From positions 1,860,001 through 1,924,000 of the forward strand of contig NZ_JPLZ01000006.1 of assembly GCF_000735135.1 (NCBI RefSeq): a stretch of DNA of 64,000 nt, written 5' to 3'. The notes under the pieces were generated by a model, which did no database searches, was not told the DNA's origin, and saw nothing but the letters and a program-made list of their open reading frames with translations. This document shows positions 17,739 through 27,836 of the stretch, one piece after another (position 1 is the first letter of the stretch; every line of letters starts with the position of its first letter). The translations under genes and the position numbers were made by a program. Source of the stretch: Chryseobacterium sp. FH1. Lineage in GTDB: Bacteria; Bacteroidota; Bacteroidia; Flavobacteriales; Weeksellaceae.

Positions 17739-17867
17739 ACAAAAGTCACAAAAGAAAATCTAAAAACTGTAAACTATGAAAAGCTTAAAATAATTTGTTT
17801 AAAAATAATGTATCTTATTTGTACATCTTAAAAGTATAATGATTTAAATATCTTTTGTGACTTTTGT
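17739..17867. repeat. Inverted-repeat mini-element, 17-bp perfect ends
   Basis: ACAAAAGTCACAAAAGA (17739-17755) is repeated inverted and perfect at 17851-17867, enclosing 95 AT-rich bases without an open frame. The total of 129 bases is a MITE-like layout. No target-site duplication is evident. It lies between the XRE gene and the promoter of the radical SAM gene. Confidence 0.5.
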
Positions 17868-17933
17868 GCTTGAATTATTTCACCATAAATTTTTGTTCTC
17901 AAATAATCTTCAATTTTCAAATTTTAGAAAACT

Positions 17934-17941
17934 TATCTTTG
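17934..17941 (+). promoter_or_regulatory. -7 box of the radical SAM gene
   Basis: TATCTTTG, a full TAnnTTTG match, 13 bases before the TTG start codon at 17955; the leader would be only a few bases. No clear -33 TTG. Confidence 0.5.
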
Positions 17942-17954
17942 CAAAAAATTTCTT

Positions 17955-20147
17955 TTGAAAGATATTCTTCTCATCACGCCTCCTTTCACGCAACTCAACA
18001 CGCCTTATCCGGCGACGGCTTATATCAAAGGTTTCTTGAATACCAAAAATATATCAAGCTATCAAATCGATTTGGGGATTGAAGTAATCTTGCAGTTGTT
18101 TTCAAAGGAAGGGATTCAGAAGGTTTTTTCTAATGAGATTGACCTCAAAATTATTTCTGAAAATTCTCAGCGTATTTTTGCTTTACGCGATGAATATGTC
18201 AAAACAATCGATCAGGTCATCCTTTTTCTACAAAATAAAAATCCAACTTTAGCGCGACAAATTTGTTCGATGAATTTCCTGCCCGAAGCTTCTCGTTTCA
18301 ATCAGTTAGATGATATGGAATTTGCTTTCGGAAATATGGGTTTGCAAGACAAAGCGAAACATTTGGCAACCTTATATCTAGAAGATCTTTCCGATTATAT
18401 TGTCGAAAATGTGGATTCGGATTTTGGTTTCAGCAGATATGCAGAACGATTAGGAAAAAGCGCGAATTCTTTTGATGAATTATATTCAAAATTAAGTGAT
18501 GATCAGACTTTTATAGATGATTTTACTTTAAAAATCCTTCGAGAAAAGCTTGAGTTGATTCAACCAAAATTGGTTTGTTTTTCCGTTCCTTTTCCAGGGA
18601 ATTTGTATTCTGCGTTTCGTTGTGCCAAATTCATCAAAGAACATTATCCGCATATCAAAACGGCGATGGGTGGCGGTTTTCCTAATACAGAACTTCGCGA
18701 GGTCAAAGACAAACGGGTTTTTGAATTTGTGGATTTCATCACTTTGGATGACGGCGAATTGCCTCTTGAACTCGTTTATGAGAATGTTTGTCAGACAGAG
18801 GATTTTGAGGCTACTTTAAAACGTACCTTTCTAATTGAAAACGGAGAAGTTAATTATAAAAACAATTCCACAAAACACGATTATAAACAAGCACAAGTCG
18901 GAACGCCTGATTATTCCGATCTGCAATTAGACAAATATATTTCCGTCATCGAGATTGCCAATCCAATGCACAGTTTGTGGAGCGATGGCCGATGGAACAA
19001 GCTAACAATGGCGCACGGTTGCTATTGGGGAAAATGTACCTTTTGCGATATTTCTCTCGATTACATCAGACTTTATGAGCCTGTTTCTGCCAAAATTTTG
19101 GTTGATAGAATGGAGGGACTGATTGCAACAACTGGCGAAACCGGATTTCACTTTGTGGATGAAGCAGCGCCTCCAGCTTTGATGCGTGAAGTAGCATTGG
19201 AAATTCTACGAAGAAATCTTGTTGTGACTTGGTGGACGAATATTCGTTTTGAAAAAAGTTTCACGCAAGATCTTTGTTTTCTACTGAAGATTTCAGGTTG
19301 TGTGGCTGTGTCCGGTGGATTGGAAGTCGCAAGTGATCGATTGTTAAAATTAATAGACAAAGGCGTTTCCGTAGATCAAGTCGCGAGAGTGACAAGAAAT
19401 TTCACCGAATCTGGAATTATGGTTCACGCCTATTTAATGTATGGCTACCCGACTCAGACGGTTCAGGAAACGGTGGATTCGTTGGAAATGGTGCGCCAGC
19501 TTTTCGAAATGGGAATTTTGCAGAGTGGATTTTGGCATCAGTTTGCTATGACGGCGCACTCACCTGTCGGAATCAATCCTGAGGAATATGGTGTGATCCC
19601 AGTGAAGCAGGAAATTTTGTTCGCTAACAATGACATTGATTTTACAGACAAAACGGGAATTGATCATAGTAAATTTAGTTTTGGATTGAAGAAATCCTTG
19701 TTCAATTATATGCACGGAATCAATTTTGAAATGCCGTTGCAAAGTTGGTTTGATTTTAAAATTCCTCGAACTACCATTCATCCGGATTATATTCACGACT
19801 CGCTTTTGGAGGAGGAAAATTTCAGTTTTAAGCCGAATTCCAAAGTTGTTTTCCTGGAAAAAAATGTGATCGCTGAAGATTTTATTAAAACTAAAAAAGG
19901 AAATTCGTGGGAACTTTCTCAATTGACTTTTCATTTGAAAACCAATATTTTGAAGATTGAATTGGCTAAGGAACAAGCGCATTGGCTGATCAGAATCCTC
20001 AATGAAAACGCAATTGAAAATGGAAAGAAATTGAGTTTGTTGCAACTGAAAACTGATTTTGAAAATAGCTTTGAAGATTTTGAATTGTTCTGGTTTTCGA
20101 AACCTTTGCAACAATTGAAGGAAAATGGGGTGATTCTTTCGCTTTAG
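17955..20147 (+). CDS. B12-binding-type radical SAM protein of unknown role
   Basis: 730 residues with a TTG start (MKDILLITPPFTQLNTPYPA), a typical opening for cobalamin-type radical SAM proteins. An N-terminal Rossmann-like region (about 190-260; KLVCFSVPFPGNLYSAFRCA and AMGGGFPNTELRE) lacks the DxHxxG cobalamin motif. The cluster motif is GCYWGKCTFC with Cys356, Cys361, Cys364, i.e. C-x4-C-x2-C rather than C-x3-C-x2-C. SGCVAVSGGLEVASDRLL and AYLMYGYPTQTVQETVDSL are standard radical SAM barrel motifs. A 150-residue C-terminal part is unassigned. No substrate protein or maturase partner is adjacent, so substrate is unknown. Confidence 0.82.
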   Translation: MKDILLITPPFTQLNTPYPATAYIKGFLNTKNISSYQIDLGIEVILQLFSKEGIQKVFSNEIDLKIISENSQRIFALRDEYVKTIDQVILFLQNKNPTLARQICSMNFLPEASRFNQLDDMEFAFGNMGLQDKAKHLATLYLEDLSDYIVENVDSDFGFSRYAERLGKSANSFDELYSKLSDDQTFIDDFTLKILREKLELIQPKLVCFSVPFPGNLYSAFRCAKFIKEHYPHIKTAMGGGFPNTELREVKDKRVFEFVDFITLDDGELPLELVYENVCQTEDFEATLKRTFLIENGEVNYKNNSTKHDYKQAQVGTPDYSDLQLDKYISVIEIANPMHSLWSDGRWNKLTMAHGCYWGKCTFCDISLDYIRLYEPVSAKILVDRMEGLIATTGETGFHFVDEAAPPALMREVALEILRRNLVVTWWTNIRFEKSFTQDLCFLLKISGCVAVSGGLEVASDRLLKLIDKGVSVDQVARVTRNFTESGIMVHAYLMYGYPTQTVQETVDSLEMVRQLFEMGILQSGFWHQFAMTAHSPVGINPEEYGVIPVKQEILFANNDIDFTDKTGIDHSKFSFGLKKSLFNYMHGINFEMPLQSWFDFKIPRTTIHPDYIHDSLLEEENFSFKPNSKVVFLEKNVIAEDFIKTKKGNSWELSQLTFHLKTNILKIELAKEQAHWLIRILNENAIENGKKLSLLQLKTDFENSFEDFELFWFSKPLQQLKENGVILSL

Positions 20148-20165
20148 AAATTTAATGTTATAATT

Positions 20166-20217
20166 CATAGGAATAAATTCCTATGCTGGGAAATCGGTCG
20201 TCCCGTTGGGACTTTTT
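20166..20217. repeat. Double-hairpin REP-like element
   Basis: Hairpin 1: CATAGGAAT (20166-20174) with ATTCCTATG (20177-20185). Hairpin 2: GTCCC-GTT-GGGAC (20200-20212) followed by TTTTT, which may also terminate the radical SAM transcript. Similar paired hairpins recur in Bacteroidota genomes (recollection). Only one copy is in this window. Confidence 0.5.
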
Positions 20218-20280
20218 AAATGATTTGAAAATTGTGTTTTTTGGGAACTTCAATTTTATTGAAAATGTGAATCTAAAGAC

Positions 20281-20410
20281 AAATGTTCGATTTTGCGAAG
20301 CTGCAGCCCGACTTGAACGGAAATCCTTTTTTGCTTTGTCTTCGAGTTCTATTTAGACAGAAGTCGTCTGCAAAAAAGATTGGGAGTGGAAGGCGGATAA
20401 AGCTGCCCAA
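20281..20410 (+). repeat. Dispersed hairpin element, copy A
   Basis: Core GAACGGAAATCCTTTTTTGC then GCAAAAAAGATTGGGAGTGGA, a stem of about 12 bp with a long loop, flanked by TTTTGCGAAGCTGCAGCCCG and GGCGGATAAAGCTGCCC. It is the same family as the copies at 42296-42405 and 62941-63052, all intergenic and in the same orientation. Confidence 0.6.
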
Positions 20411-20503
20411 ACCTAACGAAGTGATTTGACTTAGTCAAATAATTACCAATATTCCGGAACTTCGTCTCTTGCTCAAATAGATTTTCCCTGAAACTTAAAA
20501 CAA

Positions 20504-20540
20504 AAAATCCCGAAAATTGCTTTCCGGGATTTTGATTTTA
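20504..20540. terminator. Bidirectional terminator, radical SAM / atpC
   Basis: AAAATCCCG (20504-20512) pairs with CGGGATTTT (20525-20533), A-rich before and T-rich after. It serves the convergent radical SAM gene and atpC. Confidence 0.8.
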
Positions 20541-20554
20541 TATGAATTGGAATG

Positions 20555-20836
20555 TTACTCGCAAAGAATAATCCCCTTATCATTGTTGAATTCTAAAACA
20601 CCACTTTTGATCTCGTAAGAGTAAGCGCTTTTTGCTTCTGTTTCTTTGGTCAAATATTTTTCGAAAGAACCATTGACTTTGTCAGTATAGATCTTCACTT
20701 TTCCACCAACCAAAGCAGAAACGATTGCCGCGTGATTTTTAAAGATTTGGAATTGCCCGCTTTTACCAGGAAGAAGAACTGATTCTACTTCGCCTTCAAA
20801 GATCACAAATTCCGGAGTTAAAATTTTTATATTCAT
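20555..20836 (-). CDS. atpC: ATP synthase epsilon subunit
   Basis: 93 residues, about the length of the N-terminal beta-sandwich only (MNIKILTPEFVIFEGEVESVLLPGKSGQFQIFKNHAA in pieces); the C-terminal helical hairpin of longer epsilon subunits is absent, as is usual in Bacteroidota. It is part of the F1 central stalk. It follows atpD by 55 bases; that gap carries a short AGCTTTTGGCAAATAGC stretch. The rest of the atp genes are not in the window. Confidence 0.93.
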   Translation of the reverse strand: MNIKILTPEFVIFEGEVESVLLPGKSGQFQIFKNHAAIVSALVGGKVKIYTDKVNGSFEKYLTKETEAKSAYSYEIKSGVLEFNNDKGIILCE

Positions 20837-20891
20837 TTTAATTGGCTTTTAGCTTTTGGCAAATAGCTATTGGCTATCAGCAATCCGCAAA

Positions 20892-22469
<1,578 letters not shown>

Positions 22470-22495
22470 TTATCATATTTGCATAACAATTGACA

Positions 22496-22518
22496 ACACC
22501 ATTTTTAGGTGTATTTTT
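22496..22518 (+). other. Leader hairpin before ribF
   Basis: ACACC (22496-22500) and GGTGT (22508-22512) enclose ATTTTTA and are followed by ATTTTT. In a transcript starting near the CATATTTG box (22474-22481) this would be a short terminator-like leader hairpin. It has none of the conserved segments of an FMN riboswitch. Confidence 0.35.
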
Positions 22519-22561
22519 AGCCGGACAAAACGCATCACTTTTTGTCAAAAAATTTCAGCAT

Positions 22562-23488
22562 TTGAAAATCATTACGGATTTCAACGATTATCACTCCAAA
22601 ACCCCACTGGCATTATCATTAGGAATGTTTGATGGTGTTCATCTTGGGCATTTATCTATTATTAATGCATTGAATGAAATCGCCAAAAATGAAGATTTGG
22701 AATCAGCCATTCTAAGTTTCTGGCCACATCCAAGAAAATTCCTGAATCCGAATGATGATGTTAAAATGCTCAACACACTGGAAGAAAAGCTGGAATTGCT
22801 TGAAAGAAGTGGAATCCAGAATATTTTCCTTAAAACTTTTGATGAAGAGTTCAGAAATCTTACGGGAATCGAATTCTGTGAACAGGTTTTGGTTGACAAA
22901 CTAAATGTAAAACACATCATCATCGGTCACGACCATACTTTTGGAAAGAACAAAAGCGGAAATTTTGAGTTATTGAAATCTTTATCTAAAGAATTAGATT
23001 TTAAAGTCAATCAATTGGAAGCTGTTCAGACTAAGGATCTCAATATTAGTTCTACAAAAATACGAATTGCTTTGTCAGAAGGCAGAATCACTGATGCGAA
23101 TGAAATGTTGGGTTACAATTACCCATTGACCGGAAAAGTGATTCACGGAAAAAAACTGGGCAGGACGATTGGCTATCCAACCGCAAATATCGAAGTTCCT
23201 ATCAATAAGCTGTTGCCTAAAAGTGGTGCTTACATTGTCGAAGTTTACATCGATGATCAATTTTACAAAGGAATGCTGAGCATCGGCACCAATCCGACCA
23301 TTGACGACAAAAATGAATCTTTACATACCGAAGTTTATATTCTCGATTTCGACCAAGATATTTATGGCAAGGATATCACAGTGAAATTTCGAGATTTTCT
23401 CCATGATGAAATTAAATTCGAAGGAATGGAAAAACTGATTGAAAAGTTGGATTTGGATAAAAAATTGACGGAGGAATTTCAATTCTAA
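22562..23488 (+). CDS. ribF: Bifunctional riboflavin kinase / FMN adenylyltransferase
   Basis: 308 residues from TTG 22562 (LKIITDFNDYHSKTPLALSL); the frame is open upstream to 22490, but family alignments by eye begin here. The nucleotidyltransferase half has GMFDGVHLGH, PHPRKF, IIGHDHTFGKN and ISSTKIR. The riboflavin kinase half begins near GKVIHGKKLGRTIGYPTANI and has GMLSIGTNPTIDD and HTEVYILDF. It makes FMN and FAD. Its stop codon overlaps that of the convergent TonB-type gene by 4 bases. The start is the only uncertain point. Confidence 0.93.
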   Translation: MKIITDFNDYHSKTPLALSLGMFDGVHLGHLSIINALNEIAKNEDLESAILSFWPHPRKFLNPNDDVKMLNTLEEKLELLERSGIQNIFLKTFDEEFRNLTGIEFCEQVLVDKLNVKHIIIGHDHTFGKNKSGNFELLKSLSKELDFKVNQLEAVQTKDLNISSTKIRIALSEGRITDANEMLGYNYPLTGKVIHGKKLGRTIGYPTANIEVPINKLLPKSGAYIVEVYIDDQFYKGMLSIGTNPTIDDKNESLHTEVYILDFDQDIYGKDITVKFRDFLHDEIKFEGMEKLIEKLDLDKKLTEEFQF

Positions 23489-26136
23489 AAACTCTTTCTC
23501 AATCCGAAAACAATATTTCTAGGCAACAATCTTTGGGTGAACAAACTTTCGCTGATGTTGCTAATGGAATAACGTTGAATCGAATTTTCATTCAGCAGAT
23601 TATTAGCCATAATGAAAAAATCAATTTTATAATCTTTCCAATTGTAATCCATTTTAATATCCAGAAACTTGGTCGTTTTCTGAGCTGTATTTCCGAATTT
23701 GAAGTAATCCAAATTGGATTGCAATTTAAAACTTGAGGAAAAATTGTAATAGATATTGAAAAACCCTCTTTGATCCAAATAAGAATTTGTGTTCACATCG
23801 GAGTTGATTCTGTTGAAATTCCATTCGTATCCCAACTCATAATTCACTTTTTTTGTCCAGCCAGATTTCATTTCCAAGCCAGTTTTGTACGATGAGAAAA
23901 CAGATTTTATCAATGGTTGATTATTGATGCTGTTCTCATAATCGGATTTCATATAATTATTGAAAATACTAATTCTGGATTTTATAAATCTCACATATTT
24001 CCGAAGTTCTGTGTTGGCAGAAAACATATTGTTGTTCTTCACCAAAATATTTTGGTTAAAGGTAAACTCTGGATTTACAATCATATTATTCGAAATATAC
24101 TTTTCGCTTCTATTATAAAAAAAATTGATGCTTAGATATTCTGACATTTGGTCACCAACATTGTAGGACATTCCAATGTTATAATCTGGCAAAACCTGAA
24201 AACCAACATCACTTCTGGAAAAATTCCGGTTACCTTGGTAGATATAACTGTTGTAAAGTTGAGTAATATTTGTAGTCGTAAAACGCCTGCCAGCAAACAA
24301 ACTAATGCTTCCCGCTTTCCTACTTTCATAAGAAATATTAACATTTGGATTGATGTAAAATCCTGTTTCTTTATCTTGATTCAATTCTGATGAGAGCAAT
24401 TGTTGATTAAGAATTCCCGCAAATTTCCATTTTTTATTGAACGTTTTAGTTCTTTTGATTTGAAAGTTGAAATTATTCAAACGATAATCAATTTTGTTTA
24501 TAAATTCCTGATTATCAAAATTTAAAATATTATTACTTGCATCCAAAATTTTCATTTCAGAGTTAAGGAAATCTCTGCGGAATTCGTCCGCCACATAAAG
24601 TTCTAGATTATTATCTTCTGAGTAGGTTTTGAGATACGTCAGTTTTGCACCGCCGAACAGCATTTCAGAATCAACGGTTTGGTTTATTCTCTTCGCATCT
24701 TCGTTGTTAGAAATAATGGATGCGACATTGTTTTGGTCTGTAAAATCATAAGGTCTGTTCTGGTAGATTATTTTTGCCACCGCTACCAAAGCTTGTGAAG
24801 AGTCTATTTTTTTGGTATAAACCAATTTGTTTTCTGTTGAAAAAAGTCTATTGTTTCCATTTTGAAAATTCGGTAATCCGTTGAACAAGAATTGATTATC
24901 GTTATTTTCTTGGATAGATGAAACTTTGTTGTAAAATTCTAAAGAAGAATTGTTTCGGAAGCTTTTGCTAAGTTCCAGTTTTCCAATGATATTATTGTTT
25001 TTCTGTTTCCAGACTTTGGATTCTGTGTTCGCAAAACTCACATTTTCATAATCGAATCTGTAATAACTGTCCACATAATTTCTGTTTTCTGTTTTATTGT
25101 AAATCGTCACAAACTCCAGTTTCCAGTCGTTTCGGAAATTGTAGATGTAGTTGAAAGTAGTTAAGAAATCATTATTAAAGTTGGTTCTTTTCTCTTCAAA
25201 CATCATATTTTTTTGATGCAGATTCAGCAGAGAAAGCGTGTTTATATTGACGCCAATATTCTCACTGCTAGTATCAGAATTTGGTTTGATTAGATATTGT
25301 ACACCATTCATCTCGTTAACGCCCAGATTGTTGGCATTGATCAGGAAATACACTTTTCTCCTTTTGGAAAAATTCATCAGATTGAGTTTTCCTTGGCGCA
25401 TATCTTCTTTGTAGGATGTAGAAGCCAAGAGCGTACTACCAAACCATTTGCTTTTCGCATCTTCTTTAAGGGAAAGGTTGATGGCAATCTGCTCTGTATT
25501 CTCAATATTTTTGAGGAGTTTGTTTTTGGAAAAATTGGTTAACACTTGTACTTTTTCTACCGGACTAGTCGCCATATTTTGTGTAAGTGTTTGGTAGCCT
25601 CTCTCAAAAAGATCATCTCCTTCTACCAGCACTTTGCTCACTTCTCTATCTTTGAACTTTATTTTCCCGTCACTTTCTATGGTGATGCCTGGCAATTTTC
25701 TCAGGAGTTCCTCCACGTTTTTTTCTGTGCCGTCAGAAAATCTTTCTGCGATATACTCCACTGTATCTTTTTTGATGCGAAGCTTTTTATCCTTCGTAAT
25801 GCTGACTTCCTTGATTTCTTTGACGTTGTCTGTCTCAATAGTAATATTGCCAAGGTCTTTTTCAGATTTGGAATTGATTTCTAAGTCTATATCTTTCTGA
25901 AAAAAGCCAAGTGCACCAATCTGCAACCGGAACTTGCCCATTGTTTTGCTGGAAATGGAAAAACTTCCGTCCTTATTACTAAAGACGAAAGTTTCTATTT
26001 CATTTTTCTGATTGAAAAGGATGATGTTTGCCCTGGGAACCGGCTGGTTCTCATCTGACAGTACAAAACCCTTGATTTTCGTTTGCGCAGAGATTTTTAG
26101 GAAAAAAAAGATAAACAATAAAGATAATTGTTTCAT
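23485..26136 (-). CDS. TonB-receptor-like outer-membrane beta-barrel protein
   Basis: 883 residues from ATG 26136 with a signal peptide (MKQLSLLFIFFFLKISAQ). Residues about 20-100 form a carboxypeptidase-regulatory-like domain (KGFVLSDENQPVPRANIILF). A plug-like segment follows (NVEELLRKLPGITIESDGKI, VLVEGDDLFERGY), then a long barrel rich in alternating aromatic strands to the C-terminal RKSF. No TonB box is evident. This class, paired with GLPGLI proteins, is common in flavobacteria and its cargo is unknown. It starts 11 bases after the GLPGLI gene. Confidence 0.85.
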   Translation of the reverse strand: MKQLSLLFIFFFLKISAQTKIKGFVLSDENQPVPRANIILFNQKNEIETFVFSNKDGSFSISSKTMGKFRLQIGALGFFQKDIDLEINSKSEKDLGNITIETDNVKEIKEVSITKDKKLRIKKDTVEYIAERFSDGTEKNVEELLRKLPGITIESDGKIKFKDREVSKVLVEGDDLFERGYQTLTQNMATSPVEKVQVLTNFSKNKLLKNIENTEQIAINLSLKEDAKSKWFGSTLLASTSYKEDMRQGKLNLMNFSKRRKVYFLINANNLGVNEMNGVQYLIKPNSDTSSENIGVNINTLSLLNLHQKNMMFEEKRTNFNNDFLTTFNYIYNFRNDWKLEFVTIYNKTENRNYVDSYYRFDYENVSFANTESKVWKQKNNNIIGKLELSKSFRNNSSLEFYNKVSSIQENNDNQFLFNGLPNFQNGNNRLFSTENKLVYTKKIDSSQALVAVAKIIYQNRPYDFTDQNNVASIISNNEDAKRINQTVDSEMLFGGAKLTYLKTYSEDNNLELYVADEFRRDFLNSEMKILDASNNILNFDNQEFINKIDYRLNNFNFQIKRTKTFNKKWKFAGILNQQLLSSELNQDKETGFYINPNVNISYESRKAGSISLFAGRRFTTTNITQLYNSYIYQGNRNFSRSDVGFQVLPDYNIGMSYNVGDQMSEYLSINFFYNRSEKYISNNMIVNPEFTFNQNILVKNNNMFSANTELRKYVRFIKSRISIFNNYMKSDYENSINNQPLIKSVFSSYKTGLEMKSGWTKKVNYELGYEWNFNRINSDVNTNSYLDQRGFFNIYYNFSSSFKLQSNLDYFKFGNTAQKTTKFLDIKMDYNWKDYKIDFFIMANNLLNENSIQRYSISNISESLFTQRLLPRNIVFGLRKSF

Positions 26137-26147
26137 TAAGTTTTTTT

Positions 26148-26918
26148 TTATTTTTCCCTTTCCCACTCAAAGCTTTTCTCTAACTCTCCTTCTCTGTAAT
26201 GTACAGGCTCTCCAAAAACAGTTCCTGCCGGAGAATTGGCAATTTCTTTCTCTTGTCTTTCCCGTAAAACTTTATTTTGTAAAGTAATTACATCTTTATA
26301 ATCTATTACAGAAGTTAAATTTTCAGCGAAGAAATCCGAATGATTCCTTGGAAGCAGAAAATTTCCGTTTTTAACAATCCTAACAGATTTGAAGCCATAA
26401 AAACCAGAAGATTCTTCGGCTTCCAAAATAGCGCCAGGAAGTCCTCGCAGTTTCCAAGGAAATACTTCGCCATTGATATCCGTTGTAAACCACACCGTCC
26501 ATTTTCTACCTCGATAATCCGCTGTAGCTTTTGTACAATCATAATCCAAGATTTTCTTTGTTTCTCCCAAGATTTTCCAAATAGGAACCTCTGTTTTATC
26601 TTTTGTTAGTTTAGATAGTTCTTTAGGGCGTTGAGGAAAATAGGGCAACGTTTGATAGAAATCTTCCGATTTTTTATCAAAAAGATATACAAAGTTGGAA
26701 TTGAGCAATGAAGAATTATCATGCACATCTTCATAACTTTTATACCCTTTGTCATGCCTACTTAAGAAAAAATAATTTTTTTCCTTAGAAGATAATAGAT
26801 ATGCTTTTGTAGTATTGTTTGGCAACGGTAATTTATACTCATATTCTATAAGTGTAGAATAAACCTGGCTGTAGAAACATTGCGAAATCAATAAAAAAAA
26901 TAAGATAGTTTTCTGCAT
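26148..26918 (-). CDS. GLPGLI family protein
   Basis: 256 residues with a signal peptide (1-17). The diagnostic motif appears as WKLRGLPGAILEAE near residue 160, preceded by CTKATADYRGRKWTVWFT. Such proteins are exported and typically encoded next to an outer-membrane barrel, as here, 11 bases upstream of it. The molecular role is unknown; the pairing suggests joint export or assembly. Confidence 0.88.
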   Translation of the reverse strand: MQKTILFFLLISQCFYSQVYSTLIEYEYKLPLPNNTTKAYLLSSKEKNYFFLSRHDKGYKSYEDVHDNSSLLNSNFVYLFDKKSEDFYQTLPYFPQRPKELSKLTKDKTEVPIWKILGETKKILDYDCTKATADYRGRKWTVWFTTDINGEVFPWKLRGLPGAILEAEESSGFYGFKSVRIVKNGNFLLPRNHSDFFAENLTSVIDYKDVITLQNKVLRERQEKEIANSPAGTVFGEPVHYREGELEKSFEWEREK

Positions 26919-26940
26919 TATTGGTTATATTTTATAATAT

Positions 26941-26978
26941 AAGTGACTATTTAAATATTAAATAGTCACTTTTTTTTT
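26941..26978 (+). terminator. Strong hairpin with T-run between two minus-strand genes
   Basis: AAGTGACTATTTAA (from 26941) pairs with a near-perfect inverted copy ending at 26971, followed by eight T on the plus strand. Both neighbouring genes are on the minus strand, where the tail after the stem is only UUAUAUU, so as a terminator it is oriented for a plus-strand transcript. Confidence 0.55.
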
Positions 26979-26992
26979 CTAAACTAATCTAT

Positions 26993-27277
26993 TTACATAC
27001 AAGGAGTCAAAGAAAGCACAACTTTTTTTGAATACGTCGTAGTTGTGGAACCAGGCGCTTGCCCCACACCACATTCAACTCCTTGCGGCCTGCCCATTTC
27101 AAGTCCTTCAAATACACCGCAAGAATTTTCAACAATAACTATATGCTGGGTATAGCATGTTGCTACCTTTTGAGATTCTTCATTTTTTTTAAGATCTTCA
27201 TTCTCGATAATTGTATTTCCATAAGAAAAACCAGAAGCACAAACTGTAAGCAAAAGCCCAAATAATAATTCTTTCAT
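26993..27277 (-). CDS. Small secreted cysteine-containing protein, unknown
   Basis: 94 residues with a clear signal peptide (1-20, ending SYG). The mature part has four Cys (about 41, 53, 69, 93), which could form two disulfides. VATCYTQHIVIVENSCG and GRPQGVECGVGQAPG are its most compositionally distinct parts. I do not recognise the family. A full promoter (27339-27369) in front supports a real gene with a leader of about 55 bases. Confidence 0.6.
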   Translation of the reverse strand: MKELLFGLLLTVCASGFSYGNTIIENEDLKKNEESQKVATCYTQHIVIVENSCGVFEGLEMGRPQGVECGVGQAPGSTTTTYSKKVVLSLTPCM

Positions 27278-27338
27278 AATAAAATTTTGTTTTGATTGTT
27301 AATAATTTTTGTTTTTAAATGTTTTGTTGATTATTTAT

Positions 27339-27369
27339 CAAACTTAAAAAAAAAAAAAATAACATCCAA
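27339..27369 (-). promoter_or_regulatory. Promoter of the small secreted protein gene
   Basis: On the minus strand TTG (27367-27369), 20-base spacer, then TAAGTTTG (27339-27346), a full match to TTG / TAnnTTTG. It is among the best-spaced promoters in the window. Confidence 0.6.
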
Positions 27370-27476
27370 ATTTTTTTTGGAGAATATATTATGTTAAATT
27401 ACTTATAGATAATTAGTTACAAATATTAATTACACTGAAATTGATAGAATGATTTATACAATGTGGAATTTCAGTT

Positions 27477-27830
27477 TTAAGAATTGTTGATTTCTTCTCT
27501 GATTTTCTTAGTCAAAGATTTGAAGACCAAATCGTAAGAATGGTCAATCAATTGAAAAATCAAATCCTGTTTCAAACCTTCACAAACCACTGAATTCCAA
27601 TGCGTTTTGTTCATATGGTAAGCACCGTTGATCTGAGAAAATTCTTCTCGTAATTCCTCGCTCCATTCAGGATCAGCTTTGGCAGAGAATGTTGCTGGAT
27701 GCTGTTCCAAGGAAATCAAAAGAAACATCTTCCCACCAACCTTGAAGACCAAGGTTTCCAGGTCAAAGGGAAAACTTTCCGTCACTGCCTTTTTACTTAA
27801 GCAATATTCGCGGATTTCCTCAGCTTCCAT
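27477..27830 (-). CDS. MmcQ/YjbR family protein
   Basis: 117 residues. SFPFDLETLVFKVGGKMFLL and HMNKTHWNSVVCEG are the hallmark segments of the YjbR (CyaY-like fold) family, with KADPEWSEELREEF between. Proposed to bind DNA, but a role has not been settled. It lies 6 bases after the LolA-like gene and is probably co-transcribed with it. Cytoplasmic. Confidence 0.85.
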   Translation of the reverse strand: MEAEEIREYCLSKKAVTESFPFDLETLVFKVGGKMFLLISLEQHPATFSAKADPEWSEELREEFSQINGAYHMNKTHWNSVVCEGLKQDLIFQLIDHSYDLVFKSLTKKIREEINNS

Positions 27831-27836
27831 AATGAA

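Larger units (their letters stand above)
20148..20554. repeat. Gene-free 407-base gap packed with repeats
   Basis: Contains, in order: a double-hairpin element (20166-20217), a copy of the CCTTTTTT dispersed element (20281-20410), a palindrome ATTTGAC-TTA-GTCAAAT (20424-20440), and a bidirectional terminator. I see no credible coding frame on either strand. It lies between two convergent genes. Confidence 0.6.

Noticed and set aside
20837-20891. AGCTTTTGGCAAATAGC stretch between atpD and atpC, resembling the start of 5766-5805
   Set aside because: Short, AT-rich and only partly matching; not enough to call a repeat family.
22490-22561. N-terminal extension of ribF by 24 residues
   Set aside because: Family similarity by eye begins at KIITDFNDY; the extension covers a hairpin and the likely transcription start region. 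Not fully excluded.
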